Below are positions 17,316-25,755 of a DNA stretch of 46,509 nt, piece after piece; position 1 is the stretch's first letter, and every line of letters begins with the position of its first letter. The notes beneath the pieces are model-generated. The model saw nothing but the letters and a program-made list of their open reading frames with translations. It had not been told where the DNA came from and searched no databases. The position numbers and the translations under genes were made by a program. This DNA comes from Pseudomonadales bacterium. GTDB taxonomy: Bacteria > Pseudomonadota > Gammaproteobacteria > Pseudomonadales > Azotimanducaceae. The stretch is from the NCBI GenBank assembly GCA_016779585.1, contig JADHNI010000025.1:1-46509 (forward strand), read 5' to 3'.

Positions 17316-17917
17316 CCCAGGGCCTGGGCTTTTTTCAGCGCGTCGCGGGCATAACATCGTGCCTGCCATTCGCTCACGTTTTTGAAGTCCGTCAGGTCAA
17401 ACTTGATCATATCCAGCAGCAGCATCACAGCGGAGACGTTCAGGTCGGCTATCGTGAAATTTTCACCCAGTAGATAGTCGCTGCGGGCGAGATGTTCATC
17501 GAGCACCCTCAGCGGACGAGGCAGGGCTTCCATGGCTTCATCCATGGCGCGTTGGTTCATGTTGTCCTTGTGCAGCATGATCTGGATGATCACCTGCATC
17601 TGCAGGAATTCAATTTCGCTGATGCCCCAGACGCTCCACTGGTTGACCTGCGCTTCGAGGGCCGGGTCGGAAGGGTAAAGTTCCGGTGCATAGGTTCGTG
17701 CGAGGTACAGGTTAATCGCCATGGACTCGAACAGTGTTATGTCGCCATCCACCAGTGCTGGGATACGCCCGTTTGGATTGACACCCAGGTACTCATCGGT
17801 TTTGGATTCCTTAAAGAAATGCGTGGGCACGTGAGTGTACTCGATGCCTGTTTCCTCTATCGCCCAGAGTGATCGAATCGCCCGTGATCTGGATACGCCA
17901 TAGATCGTTGTTGCCAT
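17312..17917 (-). CDS. Glutathione S-transferase family protein
   Basis: The 201-residue protein has a thioredoxin-like N-terminal domain (about 1-80) with the glutathione-site ESMAINLYLARTYAP (about 64-78) and the cis-proline in GRIPALVDGD (about 50-59). A helical C-terminal domain follows, with the N-capping motif LLGENFTIADLNVSAVMLL (about 150-168). The N-terminal SRSRAIRSLWAIEE places a serine or arginine where the catalytic residue acts. It conjugates or isomerises small electrophiles with glutathione in the cytoplasm; the substrate is unknown. Its stop shares CTAG with the RND gene. A TATAAT box lies 34 bases upstream. Confidence 0.88.
   Translation of the reverse strand: MATTIYGVSRSRAIRSLWAIEETGIEYTHVPTHFFKESKTDEYLGVNPNGRIPALVDGDITLFESMAINLYLARTYAPELYPSDPALEAQVNQWSVWGISEIEFLQMQVIIQIMLHKDNMNQRAMDEAMEALPRPLRVLDEHLARSDYLLGENFTIADLNVSAVMLLLDMIKFDLTDFKNVSEWQARCYARDALKKAQALG
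17314..17335 (+). terminator. Rho-independent terminator after the RND gene
   Basis: AGCCCAG (17314-17320) and CTGGGCT (17324-17330) form a 7-bp GC-rich stem with a 3-base loop, followed by a run of T to 17335. It begins at the RND stop codon and lies inside the last codons of the convergent GST gene, so the same bases encode the GST C-terminus. Confidence 0.75.
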
Positions 17918-17950
17918 GGTGCTTCGTGCCTTTTGATTTTAGGAAGGCTG

Positions 17951-17956
17951 ATTATA
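17951..17956 (-). promoter_or_regulatory. TATAAT -10 box for the GST gene
   Basis: ATTATA on the plus strand gives TATAAT on the minus strand, 34 bases upstream of the GST ATG. No clear -35 is visible. The box overlaps the apparent natural stop of the interrupted gene at 18021-18347. Confidence 0.45.
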
Positions 17957-18020
17957 CGTTAGACCGGTTACCGGCGTTGCTACCCAGCCAGCGCACCGCA
18001 TCCTCATAATCAGTAAAGAC

Positions 18021-18347
18021 TTACAGGTCCCTGGGCATGGCCTCAGCCAGTTTCTTGTACAGGCGTGCATTGGCCAGATGCTGCTGTTCTGCCACGAGAA
18101 TTGCTGTCTTGCCGCCTTTCATACTCGACCAGAGCTCGGTTGAACCTTCCACCATTTCAAGGATATCGCTGAAACCGGCTTTGACATCTACCCTGCTGGT
18201 GTCCCAAAGAACCGGTCGCATCGGGTTGTAACCGGGTTGCAGGTAAAGTTCACGCTGCGCATGGATGACCTCGGTGGCGACAAGCGCTTCGGTGACTTTC
18301 TGGGTCACGAATGGCTGGCCAGGGTCGATGATCGTTTCAATGGGCAT
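18021..18347 (-). CDS. Small STAS/SpoIIAA-like protein cut short by an ochre codon
   Basis: The open frame gives 108 residues. The segment PVLWDTSRVDVKAG (about 45-58) and GGKTAILVAEQQHLANARLYKKLAEA (in two parts, about 78-103) resemble the beta-alpha pattern of small SpoIIAA-like/STAS proteins. I rate this as a fold impression, not a firm family call. Directly after the TAA at 18021-18023 the same frame continues as VFTDYEDAVRWLGSNAGN for 22 codons to a TAA at 17952-17954. That is a natural C-terminal strand and helix for this type (about 130 residues), so the TAA looks premature. A CAA-to-TAA change would explain it. Confidence 0.6.
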   Translation of the reverse strand: MPIETIIDPGQPFVTQKVTEALVATEVIHAQRELYLQPGYNPMRPVLWDTSRVDVKAGFSDILEMVEGSTELWSSMKGGKTAILVAEQQHLANARLYKKLAEAMPRDL

Positions 18348-18442
18348 GGTAGTCCTAACACAGATTGCTGTTTTGATCCGGGCGCATTGTAGTGAGGCAG
18401 CTGAGCACTCGAATAAGTATTTTGTAACCGGAATGTGTTGAA

Positions 18443-20641
18443 ATGTGGTTTATGTGTCGCCTGTTGATGTTTTCTCTCATGCTGGTGTGTCTGTCGGTCA
18501 GGGTGGACGCAGGATACGTGGGTTCTGAGTCTTGCCGTGGTTGCCATGATGTCGCCTGGCAGGCGTGGCAGTCCTCCCATCATTTCCAGTCGATGCTTCC
18601 GGCAAGCGAGGAGTCTGTACTGGGTCAGTTCGACGGGCAGGGACGGGAGTTTCATGGCGTCACCTGGCGTATGACGCGGGAAGAATCCGGTTTTGTTGCG
18701 ATTCATGGTGCGGGTGATTCTTCGGTTCGCCTGCCCATCCGATATACCTTTGGCTTCAGCCCCCTGCAGCAGTATCTCGTGGAGCAGGACGGCGGGCGCC
18801 TGCAGGCGCTGAATATCGCCTGGGACAGTCGGCCCGAGAGTGCCGGTGGCCAGCGCTGGTTCCATCTGCGGGAAAACCTTGAGGCTGATTCACCCTTTAC
18901 CTGGGACAGGCATCTACAGAACTGGAACGGCCGTTGTGCAGAATGTCACAGTACGAATCTCAACAAGACATTTGATCGTGACTCCGGGGTCTACTCGACT
19001 TCCTTCTCCGAGGTTAATGTGGGTTGTGAATCCTGCCATGGGCCCGCACAGGATCATGTGGAAGCTGCACAGAAAGGCGAATACCTCCCTCTGTTTAACG
19101 CACCCTCCACGCTGCAGTGGAAATATACGCAGGCGCCCATTGCAGTTGCCGAGGGTGAAAAAAGTGATGCACATGTCGATATGTGCGGTGGCTGTCATTC
19201 CAGAAGAAGTGTGATTGGCGGGATTGCTCCCGGCGCTGACTATCATGACCAGTATGATCTTTCGCTGCTGGAGGCGGGTCTGTATTACCCGGACGGACAG
19301 ATTCGTGATGAAGTGTTTGTGCTGGGTTCTTTCCTGCAGAGCCGTATGCATGGTGCCGGGGTGACTTGCACGGACTGTCACGATGCACACAGTGGCGAGC
19401 TCAAATTCAATGACAATCGGCTCTGCGCGCAGTGTCATAGTCCGGCGAAATACGATGTGCTGGCTCACACGGGCCATCAATCGGGATCACCGGGTGCTGC
19501 CTGTGTTGAGTGTCACATGCCGGCGACCACATACATGCTGGTCGATGACCGGAGAGATCACCGCTTTGGCATTCCCGATCCGGCGTTGTCTATCAGTCAC
19601 GATGTGCCCAATGCCTGTAATGGCTGCCACGAGGACAAAACCGCGGAATGGGCCGCAGGAGTTCTGGAGAAGGAAGCGTCAACAGACGAATACGCGTTGA
19701 TCCATATTCGCCTGCAATCCCTGGACCCGCTTGTGGTACCACAGGCGGTTAACTACGTGAATGACGACGATTATCCGGTCATTCGCCGGGCCACGATACT
19801 CGCCGCGCTGCCCATGACCGAGGAGACTATTCGTGTTGCGCTCACGCAACTGGAATCCGGCGATGTTCTCCTGCGGCAGGCAGCGGCCCGTAAACTGGGA
19901 GAGGCGCCTGCTGTGGTTCGGCAGATGACGCTGACTCGCTTAGCGCAAGACCCGGCACTGGCGGTTCGACGGGAAGCGGGCAGAGGGCTGGTGGATCTCT
20001 CCGGACAGGTCAGCCTGGAAGATTTCAGCCAGCTTCTGCCAATGATTTCGAATTACCGCGAAACCCTGCAGCCTGCCAGTGACATGCCCTCTGTCATGAC
20101 GGAGCTGGCGCGCCTCGACCTGGCTCTCGACAAATCTGAGGAGGCAATTGCCAACCTTCAGGCAGCGATCCGGCAGGAACCTCACTACGTGCCTGCTCTG
20201 CTCAACCTGGCGGATATCCACAGGGCCAATGGTGATGCTGACTCTGCTGGCAAGCTTCTCGAGCGGGCAGTCGAAGTTGCACCGGACAGCGGTGCTGCCA
20301 ATCACAGCTATGGTCTTTACCTGGTTCGCCAGGGGAGAACTGCTGACGCGCTGTTTTACCTGCAGCAGGCCATGGAGCAGGGGGATGCATCACCGCGATT
20401 TGCCTACGTATATTCTGTAGCCCTTGATTCTGTTGCAAGGACCAGCGAGGCAGTAGACGTATTGCGCCAAGCCTCGCAATCCTGGCCTAATCAGTTTGAT
20501 TTGCTGATGCTGGAGGTGATATACCGGGAAAAAACCGGTCTGCTAAATGGAATCAAGACGCCGCTCAGGGCGCTTGCACGGGTTGCACCACAGGAACCGC
20601 AGGTTCAGCAGAGGCTGCGCCACTACCGGGTAAATTTCTAA
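18443..20641 (+). CDS. Octaheme c-type cytochrome with C-terminal TPR repeats
   Basis: The 732-residue protein has a signal peptide (about 1-23) and eight CxxCH heme sites: CRGCH, CAECH, CESCH, CGGCH, CTDCH, CAQCH, CVECH and CNGCH, all in the first 400 residues. The spacing and order (GYVGSESCRGCHDVAW at the start, GVTCTDCHDAHSG in the middle) match the cytochrome c554-like, multiheme plus TPR proteins of environmental proteobacteria. Residues about 430-520 look like HEAT-type helices, and about 555-700 hold at least three TPRs. It should sit in the periplasm and move electrons, with the TPRs docking a partner. No redox partner gene is adjacent. Its stop overlaps the convergent small gene by four bases. 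Confidence 0.87.
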   Translation: MWFMCRLLMFSLMLVCLSVRVDAGYVGSESCRGCHDVAWQAWQSSHHFQSMLPASEESVLGQFDGQGREFHGVTWRMTREESGFVAIHGAGDSSVRLPIRYTFGFSPLQQYLVEQDGGRLQALNIAWDSRPESAGGQRWFHLRENLEADSPFTWDRHLQNWNGRCAECHSTNLNKTFDRDSGVYSTSFSEVNVGCESCHGPAQDHVEAAQKGEYLPLFNAPSTLQWKYTQAPIAVAEGEKSDAHVDMCGGCHSRRSVIGGIAPGADYHDQYDLSLLEAGLYYPDGQIRDEVFVLGSFLQSRMHGAGVTCTDCHDAHSGELKFNDNRLCAQCHSPAKYDVLAHTGHQSGSPGAACVECHMPATTYMLVDDRRDHRFGIPDPALSISHDVPNACNGCHEDKTAEWAAGVLEKEASTDEYALIHIRLQSLDPLVVPQAVNYVNDDDYPVIRRATILAALPMTEETIRVALTQLESGDVLLRQAAARKLGEAPAVVRQMTLTRLAQDPALAVRREAGRGLVDLSGQVSLEDFSQLLPMISNYRETLQPASDMPSVMTELARLDLALDKSEEAIANLQAAIRQEPHYVPALLNLADIHRANGDADSAGKLLERAVEVAPDSGAANHSYGLYLVRQGRTADALFYLQQAMEQGDASPRFAYVYSVALDSVARTSEAVDVLRQASQSWPNQFDLLMLEVIYREKTGLLNGIKTPLRALARVAPQEPQVQQRLRHYRVNF

Positions 20642-20865
20642 TTTTTCCGTCGGTCCGGATTCTTGCGTCTTGGATTTTGTTCCTCAACAACCCGGTCGCC
20701 AGTCCTTCGGTCACTGTTGGGTATTCGCCTGTCTGAAGGTCCCTTGCGCCGCTCTTCCCGTTCGTTGTCGTCAGCCATCTTCTTTACAAAATGTATCTTT
20801 ACCGTAGGTTTATCTTTTCGATCCCGGGAAAGGTTAGTTTCTTCGCTTATGGGTTTCAATGACAT
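20638..20865 (-). CDS. Small arginine-rich protein of unknown function
   Basis: Up to 75 residues are encoded from an ATG at 20865; an inner ATG at 20778 would give 46 residues (MADDNEREERRKGPSDRR onward). The C-terminal part repeats short Asp/Glu-Arg-Arg units (SDRRIPNSDRRTGDRV, then NPDRRKN), a pattern seen in short disordered or nucleic-acid-binding tails. The upstream part (KPTVKIHFVKKM) reads like a beta strand, which favours the longer start. I do not recognise a family. It shares its stop region (CTAA) with the cytochrome gene and is divergent from the membrane gene at 20911. Confidence 0.5.
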   Translation of the reverse strand: MSLKPISEETNLSRDRKDKPTVKIHFVKKMADDNEREERRKGPSDRRIPNSDRRTGDRVVEEQNPRRKNPDRRKN

Positions 20866-20910
20866 CCGTCGGAAGAGAGTATCCTTAGAGCCTGTAACAG
20901 AGAAGGCACA

Positions 20911-21564
20911 ATGAGCTCTCCAAGAATAGTTGCGGCGATGACGGCCCTGGTACCGATTGTTGCCATCCACAGCACTTACCTCGTTTCTGCTGTTCAGGGC
21001 CATGTGCCATGGTGTTTTCCCTATTTCGAAAGCTGCACATCAATTAGCGCTACCGGTCGTCATGGTGCTGCCTATTTCCTGTTTAAAGGCACAATGATTC
21101 CGGCTGCAATGCTGCTTATGGCGTTCTGGTACCTGGCTTACCGATGGTTGCGCAGCCTGGGTGACTCAAGGAATGCAGGTCGGACCATATTTGTGATTGG
21201 TATGCTTGGCGCGCTGTTCCTGATTGTTTACACCGTGGCCCTGGGTGCATCCGGTGACAATTTCAGGCTGCAGAGACGCATAGGCATCATCTGCTATTTC
21301 ACGTTTACCTACTTGTCTCAGCTGCTGCTGGTCTGGCGCATGGGGCATTGCCGAATGCAAGATGCCACGCGCCCATGGCTTTTCGGACTGTGTATGACCA
21401 CACTGTCTATCGGTGTCACTACCCTGGTTCTGGACGCGGTGATCGATAACTACGATGACTACGAGGATGCCTTCGAGTGGATTCTGGCGTTGCTCGTGCA
21501 TCTCTATTTCCTCGTCATCTTGGTGACCTGGAAAGGCTTTCGGGTGCGATATGAAGTTCGCTAA
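20911..21564 (+). CDS. Frag1/DRAM/Sfk1-like six-TM membrane protein
   Basis: The 217-residue protein has about six membrane helices. The first extracytoplasmic loop has VPWCFPYFESCTSISATGRHG (about 31-51, in two parts), and FKGTMIPAAMLLM follows. The pattern of a loop with paired cysteines, then PxIS-like text, Gly and a helix with F-K-G is that of the Frag1/DRAM/Sfk1 (CWH43 N-terminal-like) family. In eukaryotes such proteins act in lipid remodelling or membrane traffic; in bacteria the function is unknown. Its end overlaps the Omp85-like gene by 14 bases, so the two are translated as a pair, suggesting a link to the envelope. Confidence 0.7.
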   Translation: MSSPRIVAAMTALVPIVAIHSTYLVSAVQGHVPWCFPYFESCTSISATGRHGAAYFLFKGTMIPAAMLLMAFWYLAYRWLRSLGDSRNAGRTIFVIGMLGALFLIVYTVALGASGDNFRLQRRIGIICYFTFTYLSQLLLVWRMGHCRMQDATRPWLFGLCMTTLSIGVTTLVLDAVIDNYDDYEDAFEWILALLVHLYFLVILVTWKGFRVRYEVR

Positions 21565-23230
21565 ATGCCTGGTTGTACTCGTGCTGCTGGGAAGCAGCCA
21601 TCTGTATGCAGATGAGATTCCGTGCAACCCGAATTTTATTCCGGCAGAAGGCAGCTACCCGTTTACGAAGTATGCGAATCGGCATTACGAGATCAGTGGT
21701 GTACCGAAAATCAGCGGAATACATGTTTCCAACCTGGAAGTGTTTGATGAAGAAAATCCTCGTGAAGACAATGCGATTTATCGATTTCTTAACAAAGTTC
21801 ATATTGAGACAAAGCCGGACCTGATTGAAAACCTGCTGCTGTTCGAAGAAGGAGAGGTGTTTGACCAGCGGGTCATGGATGAGTCAGCCAGATTGCTGCG
21901 TGACCAGGATTTCCTCTACGACGCCGACATCCGGCCGGTGAGCCTCTGCGGTGAGGAAATTGAACTGGAGGTCGTTACCAGGGACACCTGGTCCCTGACG
22001 ATTGATGCTTCTTTTGACAGGTCAGGTGGAGAAAACAACTTTGGTATTGGCATTCGCGAAGCCAACCTGATGGGGCGGGGCACGCAGTTATCGGTTAAGG
22101 CAGAGCAGGATCTTGATCGTGATTCAGTTGAGTTTTCTTTTAAAGACGACAACCTCGGCAACAGTCGGATCAAGACTCGAGTTCGTTATACCGATAGCGA
22201 CGATGGTTCAGAAGAGCGCTTCCTTCTGGAGCTGCCGTTCTATTCTTTGGATTCGACCAGGGCCTGGACACTTTCCCTGAAAAATACTGACCAGGTAGAT
22301 GCCCAGTACTTTCGGGGTGATGACGTTACCGAGGTGAGGCATGAGCTGGAAAACTATCGCGCTGCATATGGTTTCTCCAAAGGACTACAGGACGGTTTCG
22401 CCCGGCGCTGGTATCTTGGCTGGTGGTACAGGTCAGATGACTTCTCGGAGTCAGAAGAGTTGCCGCCACCTGCTCCTTTCCCGCTATCAAAGGAACTCTC
22501 GTTTCCCTACGTGGAATATTCATCCATCGAAGACAAGTATGTTGAGCGAGTCAACGTTAATCAGTTCGAAAGGATAGAAGACCTTTACATAGGGCGGAGT
22601 TGGTATGCGCGGTTGGGTTATTCATCGGAAGCTTTCGGAGGGGATCAGGATCGTTTTGTCGTTGAGGGTGCCTTTCGGGATACCTTGCTTGCTTCCCAGA
22701 GGCATATCTTTCAGCATGAACTCGAGTTTTCGGGACTGCATAACTTTGAGACAGATGATGTTGAAGATGTGATTCTCGACTACCATCTGCAGTACATTGT
22801 CTATCCCTCGAAGTACCGCTCCTACCTGCTTAACTTCCGCTCCGTGTATACCAAAAACCTGAATACCAACGCCCAGGTGGTCATGGGAGGAGAGAATTTC
22901 ATGCGAGCATTCGATAACCGTTTCCAGGTAGGCGACCGCAGCGTGGCATTGAACCTGGAGCGCAGAACGTTCACAGATATTCACCTGTTCAACCTGATTC
23001 GAGTCGGCTGGGCATTCTTCGTAGATGTTGGGCGGGCCTGGGACCCAGGTGTGGATACCAACTTTGAAGATGATTACCTGGTGGATGCCGGCTTCGGTCT
23101 TCGTCTGGCCTCATCCAAGAGTGATGCTGGCCGCTTCCTGCACATTGATATCGCTTTCCCGCTGAGCAACAGGAACGATCCGGATGTGGAATCCAGCCTG
23201 ATCTCGATTCGTCTTGAGGATCGATTCTAG
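21551..23230 (+). CDS. Omp85/BamA-family outer-membrane beta-barrel protein
   Basis: The 559-residue protein has a signal peptide (about 1-20) and one or two POTRA-like units (about 50-140: HIETKPDLIENLLLFEEGEV is the typical helix-turn). A strand-rich C-terminal part starts at about 150 (GIGIREANLMGRGTQLSV) and ends in aromatic-tipped strands with a final Phe (RLEDRF). GGENFMRAF and VDVGRAWD fit the late barrel. It is shorter than BamA and TamA, so it is a small paralog rather than the essential assembly factor. It may insert a protein or move lipid. It is coupled to the Frag1/DRAM-like gene and shares CTAG with the convergent glycosyltransferase. Confidence 0.8.
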   Translation: MKFAKCLVVLVLLGSSHLYADEIPCNPNFIPAEGSYPFTKYANRHYEISGVPKISGIHVSNLEVFDEENPREDNAIYRFLNKVHIETKPDLIENLLLFEEGEVFDQRVMDESARLLRDQDFLYDADIRPVSLCGEEIELEVVTRDTWSLTIDASFDRSGGENNFGIGIREANLMGRGTQLSVKAEQDLDRDSVEFSFKDDNLGNSRIKTRVRYTDSDDGSEERFLLELPFYSLDSTRAWTLSLKNTDQVDAQYFRGDDVTEVRHELENYRAAYGFSKGLQDGFARRWYLGWWYRSDDFSESEELPPPAPFPLSKELSFPYVEYSSIEDKYVERVNVNQFERIEDLYIGRSWYARLGYSSEAFGGDQDRFVVEGAFRDTLLASQRHIFQHELEFSGLHNFETDDVEDVILDYHLQYIVYPSKYRSYLLNFRSVYTKNLNTNAQVVMGGENFMRAFDNRFQVGDRSVALNLERRTFTDIHLFNLIRVGWAFFVDVGRAWDPGVDTNFEDDYLVDAGFGLRLASSKSDAGRFLHIDIAFPLSNRNDPDVESSLISIRLEDRF

Positions 23231-24792
23231 TTGTCTTGAGTAAGGATGATCGTGCGCCCTCGCCAGTTCATTTGTGCCAGAGCCTCGACCGGTTCGGTTT
23301 CGAACTGAATCCTGTAGGTGCGTGGTGCAGTGGTAAGGTCTCCATAGTTCATGTACCACCAGACTTCATGAGGTATGGTGGCTGGAGATTCTATCGGCAG
23401 GGCATGAGCCGGCACTGTGTCATAGACATCCTGAACAAACTGTTCCACCGCTCTTTCATAGCTGAATTTGTCGAGTTGTCTTGGCAGCAACACATCGTAG
23501 TAGATAACGCGATAAAGAATCATCACACTGCAAAAAACGATCAGTGTGAAACGTCCGTCCCAGCTTTTGACTGCAAGGGTTACTGTTCCGATAAACATGA
23601 TTATGGCCAGTGATTGACCCAGCAGCTCGTGCATTACTGGCGAGGGTAATTTGATTAGCTCAAGCTTTCCTGCAAGAAGGTAAGCAACAAGCACGCCAGA
23701 GAGTATCGCGACTAACAGGATAACTGCCCGGGAAAAGTTGATTAACCATGATGGCGCTGTTGTGCGGGCTACCGTGAACAACACCGCACTTACAACAAGC
23801 AGCGTTGGGGTCATGGGCAGGTAATAGCGTACAGCAGAGTGTGCAGTGAACCAGTATAGCGGGAAGTTTACTGTCGCGATTATTAAGGCGAATGTCAGCA
23901 GGTCACCGTAGCGTTTAAAGGCCTCCTCCCGGGTATTCTGATGCAGAAAGAAAACAAGCGTCAAAGAAAAAGGGAACAGTGCGAGCACAATTTCGAATGG
24001 GTAACTCACCAGGTGGGTCATAGTTGACTGCAAGTCTCCCTTGAGGCCACGATTGGCAACTTCATTGATGCTACTGCCGATGAGTACCTCAACACCTGCT
24101 GTATCAATCATGGCCCAGATCCAGATGCCGACGATGGAAAGTGTTATGACTGCAGCCAGCAAATGCGCGGGAAGGAATAGTTCTATGAACCGTCGCTGAT
24201 ACAGGAGGTAGGCCCCGAGACCAGCATAGTAAAAGACGAATGCGGGCTCGCGTTTGGTCAGGAAGGCAATGGCGATGAGAATGCCGGGCAGAACCCAGCG
24301 AGCATGGTTGTTTTTCGTCTGATCAAAGTAAAACCACAGCCAGAGGGCGCTGCTGACCAGGAAGGTAAACATCATGTCGATTTCGCCCAGGGTGCCTTTC
24401 CGCATCAATTCCGGCGAAAGTACGATGCCGGCGCCGAGGAAAGTGAGGGCTGGTGGGTCAAGGTATGATCTCAGCAGGAACAGCATGGTTGCAAGGAGAA
24501 AGATCAGGCACAGCAGGGAGGCAAAACGGATGGTGAACTCATTGATCTCCCCGAAAGGTGCGCTGACAGCAATAATCAACCAGTTGTATCCGGGTGGTTT
24601 CGCCGCATACACCTGCTCTTTGAACACGGGTACCAGGTATTCCTGTTCCATGATCATGGCCTCAGCGATGAGCGCGCGCCGTGGTTCTTCATGACGCATG
24701 ATTTGTGCGTCCAGCAGTGGCAGGTACAGAAGACCAATGGCGATGAGACCGAAGAGGAAAACGCTACCGGCCGAATAGAGACGGTTCGACAT
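23227..24792 (-). CDS. ArnT/PMT-like (GT39/GT83) membrane glycosyltransferase
   Basis: The 521-residue protein has about 12 membrane helices. The catalytic acid motif MRHEEPRRALIAEAMI (about 32-47) in the first periplasmic loop, and KPPGYNWLI (about 65-73), are the ArnT signatures. FLTKREPAF (about 180) fits the juxtamembrane substrate region. Such enzymes transfer a sugar from undecaprenyl phosphate to lipid A or a protein on the periplasmic face. It is divergent from the flippase-like and GT2 genes, which would supply and move the donor. It is likely part of one sugar-modification pathway; the acceptor is unknown. Confidence 0.87.
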   Translation of the reverse strand: MSNRLYSAGSVFLFGLIAIGLLYLPLLDAQIMRHEEPRRALIAEAMIMEQEYLVPVFKEQVYAAKPPGYNWLIIAVSAPFGEINEFTIRFASLLCLIFLLATMLFLLRSYLDPPALTFLGAGIVLSPELMRKGTLGEIDMMFTFLVSSALWLWFYFDQTKNNHARWVLPGILIAIAFLTKREPAFVFYYAGLGAYLLYQRRFIELFLPAHLLAAVITLSIVGIWIWAMIDTAGVEVLIGSSINEVANRGLKGDLQSTMTHLVSYPFEIVLALFPFSLTLVFFLHQNTREEAFKRYGDLLTFALIIATVNFPLYWFTAHSAVRYYLPMTPTLLVVSAVLFTVARTTAPSWLINFSRAVILLVAILSGVLVAYLLAGKLELIKLPSPVMHELLGQSLAIIMFIGTVTLAVKSWDGRFTLIVFCSVMILYRVIYYDVLLPRQLDKFSYERAVEQFVQDVYDTVPAHALPIESPATIPHEVWWYMNYGDLTTAPRTYRIQFETEPVEALAQMNWRGRTIILTQDN

Positions 24793-24852
24793 GGTTAGTA
24801 TGATGCCAGAAGGAGGTTCAGGATTGTTGCTCGTTAATGTTAAGGTTGTGAC

Positions 24853-25746
24853 GTGACAGCCGTGCCTTCATTGATAGTCAGTATCCTGCTCACGTTTGGG
24901 CTGATTATTGTCGGTGAGTACCTTGTAGGTTGGGCGAAGGTATTTTCCGCATGGACACTTGTGCCCTGGATGCATCTTTTGCTGCCGGGATGCCTTGTTC
25001 TTCTCAGCTATGCCCTGCGTGGCGTCCGTATCTACGACTGGTACGGCCCACTTGATGTTCTGTCGGTTGCGCGGGTAGTAGCCCTGCACAATTTCTGGAA
25101 TAACCTGCTGCCCATGCGTGCAGGCGAGGTTAGTTTCCCATTGCTCCTGAAACAGCATTTTGATGTCAGTCTTGTGCAGGGTTCGGCAGGTCTCGTCTGG
25201 TTCAGGGTGCTGGACTTGTCCTGCCTGCTGCTGCTCTTTGCAGTATCCATGTCGATAGTTATCGACATTCGGCTGCTGGTACCAACGATTATTCTCGCTG
25301 TTATCACGGTGCTGGCAGCCCCACGGGTCATGGGCAAGATTAAACAGGGCATGCTGGTAAGCCGCTTTCCCCGGCTGGAGCAGCTTGCCAGGTCCTTTAC
25401 ATCCTCACCGGCCAAAGTCTGGCGTTGCCTTGTATGGACCTTTATGAACTGGTCAGTAAAGCTGACGGCGTTTGCCTGGATCCTGTCAGTCTTTGCACAA
25501 ATTTCATTTTTCGAGGGTATGGTAGGAGCAATTGGTGGTGAAATAACCACTGTATTGCCTGTCCATGGATTTGCCGGGGCCGGGACCTATGAAGCAGGTG
25601 TTTTTGGTTTCCTGCAGATCAGCGACCTGCATACAGAGGCTGCGCTGGCTGCCGGTATCAATCTGCATCTGTTCCTCTTGTCGATAACGTTCATGACGGG
25701 TATTGCAGCACAGCTGGTACCGGCCCCGAAAAGCCGCAACTCATGA
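24853..25746 (+). CDS. Flippase-like membrane protein (LPG-synthase TM region, UPF0104 type)
   Basis: The 297-residue protein has seven or eight membrane helices. The hallmark HNFWNNLLPMRAGEVSFPLL (about 76-95) is the N-x-L-L-P-x-R-x-G-E motif of this family. A second mark is VLPVHGFAGAGTYEAGV (about 236-252). Related proteins are MprF N-terminal regions, which flip lipids, and AglD/GtrA-linked proteins. No catalytic C-terminal domain is present, so a lipid-linked sugar flippase is the best reading. It starts with GTG at 24853 and is followed after 9 bases by the GT2 gene. Confidence 0.85.
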   Translation: MTAVPSLIVSILLTFGLIIVGEYLVGWAKVFSAWTLVPWMHLLLPGCLVLLSYALRGVRIYDWYGPLDVLSVARVVALHNFWNNLLPMRAGEVSFPLLLKQHFDVSLVQGSAGLVWFRVLDLSCLLLLFAVSMSIVIDIRLLVPTIILAVITVLAAPRVMGKIKQGMLVSRFPRLEQLARSFTSSPAKVWRCLVWTFMNWSVKLTAFAWILSVFAQISFFEGMVGAIGGEITTVLPVHGFAGAGTYEAGVFGFLQISDLHTEAALAAGINLHLFLLSITFMTGIAAQLVPAPKSRNS

Positions 25747-25755
25747 GTCCTGCAC

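Noticed and set aside
14234-18347. Stop-codon reassignment (TAG and TAA read as Gln)
   Set aside because: Both codons end many intact genes here, and the same region also has a frameshift and deletions, so mutation or assembly error explains the data better.
20638-21003. 121-residue version of the small arginine-rich protein
   Set aside because: The first 46 residues would be antisense to the membrane gene at 20911 and read as non-protein text; starts at 20865 or 20778 are more likely.
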